NCBI GenBank assembly: GCA_014623385.1
Contig: JACOMT010000001.1
Location: 1 to 32,575, forward strand
Direction of reading: 5' to 3'
Origin: Paracoccaceae bacterium
GTDB taxonomy: Bacteria > Pseudomonadota > Alphaproteobacteria > Rhodobacterales > Rhodobacteraceae
Length of the DNA: 32,575 nucleotides
Positions 26,991-32,575 of this stretch are shown in pieces (position 1 is the first letter of the stretch; each line of letters opens with the position of its first letter). A program made the translations under genes and the position numbers. The notes below the pieces were generated by a model. The model did no database searches and was not told the DNA's origin. It saw nothing but the letters and a program-made list of their open reading frames with translations.

Positions 26991-28996
26991 CTTGAACCTG
27001 CCGACTGAACCCTTGGGTGATCCGGTCGGCGGTCATGCCGACGCCAAAATCACCATCGCCCAGACCGATATAGATCTGCTGACCCAGATCATCCGTTCCC
27101 ACCAGGGCGGTGATGACCAACATCGAGATCCCGAACATAATCGTCTGGTTCAGGCCCAACATAATCGATGGCACGGCGAGCGGCAGTTTGACCTGCCAGA
27201 GCAATTGACGGCGGGTTGTGCCGATGGCGGTTGCGGCCTCGATCACATCTTTGGACAGGTTCCTCAGCCCGTGTTCGGTGTACCGGATCGCTGACACAAT
27301 CGCATAGACAACGATGGCCAACAGAGCAGTAAACTCTCCGATTTTGAAGACCATCACAAAGGGAATGAGGATCACAAAAAGCGGCATGGTTTGCAGCGTG
27401 TCGATCACTGGACGCACGATGCGCGATACCGTGTTGTTCTCCGAAGCCCAAACGCCGATGGCGCTGCCCAGCGAGAAGGCCACAAGAACGCCAATACCGC
27501 AGAGGTAGAGTGACACAACCGATGGCTCCCAAATCCCCGTCAACAGCAGGAAGGCAAGACCCGAACTGATCCACAGCACCAGCCCACGTCCGCCCGCTTG
27601 CCAGGCCAGAGCCACGATGATGGCGCAGAGGGCCAGCCAGGTCAGGCCGGTCAGACCGACATACAGCACCAGGCAGAACAGAATGACCCCCGGCGCTTTC
27701 TGCTGTTTGCCGCGCATCACAACAAGATAGCCAGCGATGGCAAGCGCCATGACCGCGTAGCCAATCGTGATCGCAGGGGTCATGGCAAATCCCCGGGTAA
27801 AGGGGCTGACCGCCTGCGATAGGCCGATTTTGATCGGTAGCATAATGTAGAACAGCGCCGTGGTTTTGATAGCTTCCAGCGTCGTTCTGAACTCGACAAA
27901 AAGCCACTCCAGACTTGCGTTCGTGGCGGGTGCTGGATTGATGACCCACCCTTCAGGCCATTCTCGCAGCACTGGGATGAGGTAGGCCAGAATAAGGGCG
28001 GCAACAAAGGACGCAGCGCAAATCTTCCAGCCATTTCTGGACGGCACGCTTGTTTCGTTCGAACGCACGGCAAAGCCCCAGGTGATCCGGTCCAGGATCA
28101 TCGCCATCAGGGCAATCAAGATACCTGTCAACAGGCTTTCACCGAACTGAGCCTTTGCGGATGGTGGGTAGCACCTCCCACCCGATGTCGTTTGTACCTC
28201 CGATGATCGAGGCGATGATCACCATTGACAGAGACGCCATCGTGGTCTGGTTCACACCCAGCAGGATCTGACGTTGCGCGGTGGAAACTCGCACGCTTCA
28301 AAAAAGCTGCGATGGGGGAGCACCGCTCATCAGGCCGGATTCGATAACCTCCTCCGGAACGCCCCGCAGGCCGATGATCGTATTGCGGACCATGGGTGGA
28401 AAGGCAAACAGGACCGAGGCGACCAGACCAACAGTGGTTCCGAACCCGGAACAGCAAAAGGATCGGCAGCAAATAGGCAAAGGCCGGAACCGTTTGCATA
28501 AGGTCAAGGACCGGCATGATCACCCGATAGGCTCGGTCGGATTTGAACCCCCAAGTGCCAACGGCAAAACCCAGCGCAACAGCCAGAGGAATGGACACCA
28601 CCACCAGCGCGAACGAGTTCATGGACTGCGTCCAGAACCCGAATGTCACCATGTAGAGCAAGCTGAGTCCGGTGAAGAAGGCCAACCCGGTCCCGCCTGC
28701 GCGCAATGCGGCGTAGATCGCCCCACCACAAACCATGCGGCCCAAGGCAGGGAATGCAGCAGCGACTTGGCAAACAGGATGTTCCAGTCAAACAGCCAGG
28801 CGATGGCTTTGAAAAACCAACCGAACGTATCGACAAACCAGCGCATTGCAATGTTCATCGGGTCCGTGACTGGAATGACCATTGCATCGGGAAAGGTCAC
28901 CAAAGGCCCCAAGTAACTGGCAAATAGCACGAGCACAGCAACAAGAACCGTCACTGACGCCCAAACGATAAGCGACCTGTTGTGTGATGTATCCAT
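26968..28996 (-). pseudogene. Tandem-domain ProU-type ABC permease, broken
   Basis: A glycine betaine/proline-type permease in which two binding-protein-dependent permease domains are fused in one protein of about 675 residues. The first domain (MDTSHNRSLIVW start, later GVPEEVIESGLMSG and ILLGVNQTTMASLSMVIIASIIGG) and the second (LSKDVIEAATAIGTTRRQLLWQVKLPLAVPSIMLGLNQ) each carry an EAA-type loop. A base is lost in the C run near 28721, extra bases lie near 28446 and 28152, and TGA stands at 28298-28300 where QLFWKVR is expected. The net correction leaves 2028 bases, exactly 676 codons. Only the second-domain half (from 28131) is uninterrupted. The start lies 12 bases from the ATPase stop. 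Confidence 0.85.
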
Positions 28997-29008
28997 AGCC
29001 TCAGTCCT

Positions 29009-30094
29009 TCACGGCAGAGGAATCGGATACCCCACTGGGGCAAGCGCTGCGATGACGCTTTGGCTTGTCATATGGGTCAGCGTATTGTCGTCACCCCGCA
29101 CCGCGACGCCATGGTCATGCGAGGCCAGATAGGGCAGAAGGTCGGCCACATTGGTTGACGCCGGAACCTCCTTGATCCCAGACGGAGGTGCAGCGTGTGT
29201 AGCGACATCCCCCGCTGTCAGGATCAGCTCCCACGGGACATCATTTGTAAACTCCCGGACGTAGTCGTTCACCGAGTTCAGGATCAGATCAACAGGGCGG
29301 CCGATCTGCACCACGGCACCTTCCTTCATTATGGCCATCTGATCGGCGATCCGCAGCGCTTCGAGGAAGTCGTGGGTGATAAACACGATGGATTTGTGAA
29401 GGTCCTGTTGCAGGTGCAGGAACTCGTCCTGCATCTGGAGGCGGATCAATGGGTCAAGCGCGCTGAAAGGTTCATCCAGAAACCAGACTTCGGGTTCGAC
29501 CGCCAGTGACCGGGCGATACCAACGCGCTGTTGTTGCCATCCTGACAGCTGGCTTGGTAAACTGCTTTCCCGCCCTTCCAGCCCGACCAGAGAAATCACG
29601 CGTTCCGCGCACGACAGGCGTTCCTTGGCATCCATGCCCTGCAATTTCAAAGGGAATGCCACGTTCTCAAAAACATTAAGATGCGGCATTAGGCCGAAAC
29701 TCTGAAAAACCATGCCCATCTTGTGACGGCGAATGTCGATCAACTCTTTCGAGGTCGCCTTCAACAAATCCTCGCCATCCAACAGGATTTGCCCTGCAGT
29801 CGGTTCCACCAGTCGCGACAGACAACGGACAATCGTGGATTTGCCGGAGCCAGACAATCCCATGATCACAAAGATTTCACCAGGCATCACGTCAAAGCTG
29901 CCATCTGTCGACGCGACGATCCCGCCTTGATCTCGGATGTTCTGGGCCAGGGATTTTGCCTGAGCCGCGTCGAGTGCCGAGACATCCGTGGATTTGAGGT
30001 GCTGATCTGCACCCTTTCCGTACAGTTTCCAGACATGCTGACAAGAAAGTTTCGGTGCGGGGTTCGAAAGAGGAGAAGTTATGGCGGATGGCTT
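29009..30094 (-). pseudogene. ProV-like ABC ATPase without visible start codon and with altered signature
   Basis: ATP-binding subunit of the ProU-type importer. The open frame runs from the TGA at 30095-30097 to 29009. Homology begins at KLSCQHVWKLYGKGADQH (about 30056), but no ATG, GTG or TTG lies in frame before a GTG at 29890, which would remove about 55 conserved residues. Walker A is intact (GLSGSGKST), as are Walker B (VWFLDEP) and the His switch (FITHD). The ABC signature, normally LSGGMQQR, reads LSGWQQQR, so a conserved Gly is replaced by Trp, which should abolish ATPase activity. The C-terminal CBS-like extension is partly present. Intact length otherwise, but the start and signature mark it as decayed. 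Confidence 0.65.
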
Positions 30095-30096
30095 TC

Positions 30097-30129
30097 AAAA
30101 AAAGGCGAAGCGTCGTGAAACGCTCCGCC
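30097..30129 (-). terminator. Rho-independent terminator after the binding-protein gene
   Basis: On the minus strand GGCGGAGCGT, loop TTCACG, ACGCTTCGCC and then seven T form a 10-bp stem with one G-U pair. It starts 13 bases after the binding-protein stop. This is the clearest intrinsic terminator in the window. Confidence 0.85.
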
Positions 30130-30142
30130 AAGTCGGGGAAAA

Positions 30143-30922
30143 TTAGTTTTTCGCGGCGTCTACCCACGGTCTCCAGGTGCTTTTGTTGGCCGCCATCCAC
30201 TCGGACACAACTTCTTCAACGTCCCGGCCGTTTTGATCGACCTCCAAAATCAGCGCGTTTTGGGCGTCATTTGTCAGTTGCATTTGCTCGACCAGCTTCA
30301 TTGCGTCCGGGAACGCTTCGGGGAAGTTGTTCGAAACAATCTTCTCGACGCTGGCCTACTGGAACCCACAAGCCTCACCGCGGGCCTGTTCTACTTCGTT
30401 GCATTCACCGTGCGGTGCGTCCCACTCGACCCAGTCGACTTCGGTCTCGGCAAAGACCCAATGCGGCTGCCACATCATCATAAGGATGGGCTGCGCGGCC
30501 GCGAATGCCTGAGCGCAGTCATAAAGGGCCTCATAGGCCGGAAGGCCTGGACATTTCTCGGCCATGTAAGGCGGATAAATCCAGCCTTCCTGCGGTTGCA
30601 GGTCCAGACTGCCAACTACAATAATGTCCCCGTTTCCGACAGCTTTGGGATAGATGTCTCCCACATTATTGGTCTACACCTCAGGTTGGTAGTGCAGGCT
30701 ACCTTCGGCCAAAGCGGCAATTTGCGGAACAGCGCCAGCCGTCACAAATTCGACATCATGACCCAACTCTTGGAAAAGGGTGCCTGCAAAATGCGCCGAG
30801 ATGTGCTGCCCCGTCTATTCATTGATCGCAATTTTGATTGGCTCTGCCGAAGTCACGGCTGCACTCATCAGGATTGCAGATGACGCTAGAAGACCTGTTT
30901 TAAGAACATGTGTGGCTTTCAT
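30143..30922 (-). pseudogene. ProU-type substrate-binding protein (OpuAC-like) with three amber codons
   Basis: Periplasmic binding protein for a quaternary amine-like ligand. The ATG at 30922 has GGGAGG upstream and opens a signal peptide (MKATHVLKTGLLASSAILMSAAVTSA). Three TAG codons, at codons 36, 83 and 189, interrupt an otherwise single frame: INE-TGQHISA, PEV-TNNVGDI and GFQ-ASVEKIV. In all three the family has Trp or fits Trp (TGG to TAG by one G to A change). Other Trp codons, such as MMMWQPHWVF, are intact. At 259 codons it is about 60-70 residues short of the family, and the segment AFAAAQPIL suggests an in-frame internal deletion. The frame stays open between the ambers. Confidence 0.85.
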
Positions 30923-30973
30923 TGTATGACCTCCCAGTCGGTGATTAAGAGTTTTTTACTCGGTTGCATAAAA

Positions 30974-30990
30974 ACCTTACATTGGAAGGT
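30974..30990. promoter_or_regulatory. Dyad in the binding-protein/BetI intergenic region
   Basis: ACCTT and AAGGT flank 7 bases in an A/T-rich context, with AAAA and TTTT continuing the symmetry on either side. It could be an operator of the adjacent BetI-like regulator upstream of the binding-protein gene. No consensus match can be claimed. Confidence 0.35.
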
Positions 30991-31009
30991 ATTTTGATAT
31001 TCAAGATCA

Positions 31010-31575
31010 CTTTCTGTCAACGGAATCTCTGGCACGACATTCAACAAAGTTGCCGAAGAAGCCGGTCTTTTAAAAGGAATTATCCAGCATTACTTCGCTG
31101 ATAAAGATGCATTATTCGAGGCGGCTCTTCGCGGATCAAATACAGAGACAAGACGATGTGTAACGGCGCTTTACGCCCATTGCGAAACGCCCGCCGAACG
31201 ATTGTATGCCGTGATCTATGGAAATTTTGCTCCGACTATTTTCAAGCCTGAAGTCTGCCACGCATGGGTGAGCCTGTGCACTCAGGTCGCGCAAAACCAA
31301 CAGTACCAACGCATCCAGACTGTCATTCATTCGCGTATGCGCAGCAATTTTTTAGCGCGCTGCGAGGTTCGATTGATTCGAACTTAGCCGAGAAAATCGT
31401 ATTTAACTTGACGACGATGATTGACGGTTTGTGGATGCGCAACGCTTTGCAGCCAACGTCTATGCCACCTGCTGAAGCCGTTGCCCATATGGAGTTTGCG
31501 CTGGATCAACTGTTTACTCAGACAGAATTCAGTAGTTCAGAACGAACTGCAGCACGAGAAAAATCTCGCGCATAG
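31010..31575 (+). pseudogene. BetI-like TetR-family regulator, 5'-truncated and frameshifted
   Basis: A repressor related to BetI, which controls choline and betaine genes. Homology starts inside the first helix at LSVNGISGTTFNKVAEEAGLLKGIIQHYFADKDALFEAAL, so about 25 N-terminal codons are missing and a TGA lies just upstream (30993-30995) instead. A base lost in the T run 31348-31353 breaks the text between RMRSNF and SALRGSIDSNLAEKIVF. The C-terminus LTTMIDGLWMRNALQ is typical. No usable start exists for the DNA-binding domain. It runs divergently from the binding-protein gene, as BetI-type regulators often do. Confidence 0.85.
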
Positions 31576-31587
31576 GCAACACTCTCT

Positions 31588-31606
31588 TCAAAGCCTAGCG
31601 CTTTGA
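31588..31606 (+). terminator. Hairpin after the BetI-like gene
   Basis: A perfect 7-bp stem TCAAAGC / GCTTTGA with a 5-base loop lies 13 bases after the stop. No T-run follows, so termination would be weak. Confidence 0.4.
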
Positions 31607-31711
31607 TTGGTCAGATGATCTGAGAATTTGGGTGCCAGTTCCAAAAGAATATGACCGCTAAGATGCTCTTTGATATGGCGCTGACGCTGTTACCAAGTAA
31701 GGAACATTGAA

Positions 31712-32575
31712 ATGGAACGCAAGGAAATCACACCCGGCCTGACACTACCTCGTTTGGTATACGGCATGTGGCGTGTAGCAGATGACAGTGATCGTTCACC
31801 TACACATGTACGAGCCAAGATTGAGGCCTGCATTGACCAAGGAATAACCACTGTCGATCAGGCTGATATTTATGGGGATTATGAAGCCGAAGCCGTCCTT
31901 GGTGACGCAGCCCGTCGTTTCGGGAAAAACTTGAGATTGTCACGAAATGCGGCATTCTCCTCAAGAGCGACAAGTTTCCCGACAGGCGTGTGAAACACTA
32001 TGACACTTCCGCCGCGCACATAACGTCGTCAGTTGACCGATCCTTAAAAAACATGGGCATCGATTACATCGATCTGTTGTTGATTCACCGCCCTGATCCG
32101 TTTATGGTGGCAGCAGAAACCGGTGCTGCTCTGGACGCGCTTGTAACAGCAGGCAAGGTCCGCGCTGTTGGGGTTTTAAACTTCACCTTCGCAGATTGGA
32201 GCCTGTTGCAATCAGCGATGCAGACCAAGCTCGCCGTTAACCAGGTAGAGATCAGCGCGCTGCATCCGGAACCCTTTCTAGATGGCAGCTTGCCCTGGAT
32301 GCAGCAATTTGGGGTTCGTGCGATGGCCTGGTCTCCTTTGGGGGCGGGCGTCTGTTCCAAGATGAAGGCACCAAGCTGCGCGCGGTTCTTGAACGTATCA
32401 GTGCCAACCACTCTGTCGATGCCAGCGCTGTTGCCATAGCATGGCTTCTGGCCCATCCGGCGGGTATTCTGCCCGTGCTGGGTACCAACAATCTTGAACG
32501 TATCGGCGCTCTGTCCGACGCAACCAAAGTGAAACTGGACAGGGAAGCCTGGTTTGAAATCCTGACGTTTGCCAT
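31712..32575 (+). pseudogene. Aldo/keto reductase (YdhF-like), two frameshifts, cut by window edge
   Basis: NADPH-dependent aldo/keto reductase resembling YdhF. The ATG at 31712 has AAGGA upstream. The tetrad residues are recognisable: Asp and Tyr in VDQADIYGDYEAE, Lys in VTKCGILL (only in the shifted frame) and His in LLLIHRPDP. A base is missing near 31932, after GKN, so that EIVTKCGILLKSDKFPDRR lies in another frame from the N-terminus. A second base is missing in the G run 32340-32344, separating AWSPLG from GRLFQDEGTKLRAVLERIS. The last part, LLAHPAGILPVLGTNNLERI, runs to the window edge. It is read as decayed, although both lesions are one base and the second is in a homopolymer. Confidence 0.85.

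Noticed and set aside
30070-30120. Plus-strand ribosome site and ATG (GGAGAAGTTATGG) at about 30081
   Set aside because: It lies in the leader of the ATPase gene and the frame crosses the terminator and the binding-protein gene antisense with no domain.
30143-30922. Pyrrolysine or other programmed amber recoding
   Set aside because: No pyl genes are in the window, the positions fit Trp, the protein also seems to have an internal deletion, and neighbours are decayed by other lesions.
30990-31020. TTGACA-type promoter upstream of the binding-protein gene
   Set aside because: The TTGACA on the minus strand is part of the BetI-like coding remnant and no well-spaced -10 box was found.
1-32575. 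tRNA, rRNA, CRISPR arrays, insertion sequences or attachment sites
   Set aside because: Both strands were scanned by eye; no cloverleaf motifs, regular spaced repeats, transposase-like frames or integrase genes were recognised.

Overview
The window reads as a chromosomal or plasmid catabolic region of a marine-type alphaproteobacterium, most likely of the Roseobacter group (Rhodobacterales). This is inferred from the gene families: ABC and TRAP importers, GMC oxidoreductases, an HpsN-like histidinol-dehydrogenase homologue, hydantoinase A/B, a BetI-type regulator and a ProU-type transporter. The moderately GC-rich codon use fits. No rRNA, tRNA, CRISPR array or insertion sequence was recognised.

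Region A (1-11484) is a substrate uptake and oxidation locus. On the minus strand, a solute-binding protein, two permeases (the second broken), a MalK/UgpC-type ATPase and a GMC oxidoreductase (cut by the window edge) form one operon. It diverges from a helix-turn-helix regulator. Convergent to that regulator lie a ThDP enzyme and an HpsN-like dehydrogenase, which in turn diverge from an unrecognised His-rich protein and a Gfo/Idh/MocA dehydrogenase. The 10-mer CAATTTCGCA occurs three times, only in the two divergent intergenic regions, and suggests one regulon. The substrate is not known.

Region B (11488-21606) starts with a TauE/SafE-like permease broken by two single-base insertions. Divergent from it runs a tightly coupled plus-strand operon: hydantoinase/oxoprolinase A and B, a TIM-barrel sugar isomerase, a complete TRAP transporter (DctP, DctQ, DctM) and an IlvD/Edd-family dehydratase. 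The dehydratase lacks the otherwise conserved Cys of the CDK motif and also the Cys of the [2Fe-2S]-type CN-HL motif. The likely theme is import of a carboxylate or cyclic amide followed by ring opening, dehydration and isomerisation.

Region C (21611-32575) is a block of decayed genes. An OsmC-family gene has a nonsense codon, and a LacI-type regulator has several frameshifts and an internal deletion. A second GMC oxidoreductase, a second TIM-barrel isomerase, the 3' part of an amidase, a tandem-domain ProU-type permease, its ATPase, its binding protein (three amber codons at Trp positions), a 5'-truncated BetI-like regulator and a YdhF-like aldo/keto reductase are all damaged. Almost every gene here carries lesions, whereas regions A and B have only two broken genes. 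This contrast points to real decay rather than uniform sequencing error, although raw reads would have to confirm it. The decayed set resembles a quaternary-amine or choline-type uptake locus.
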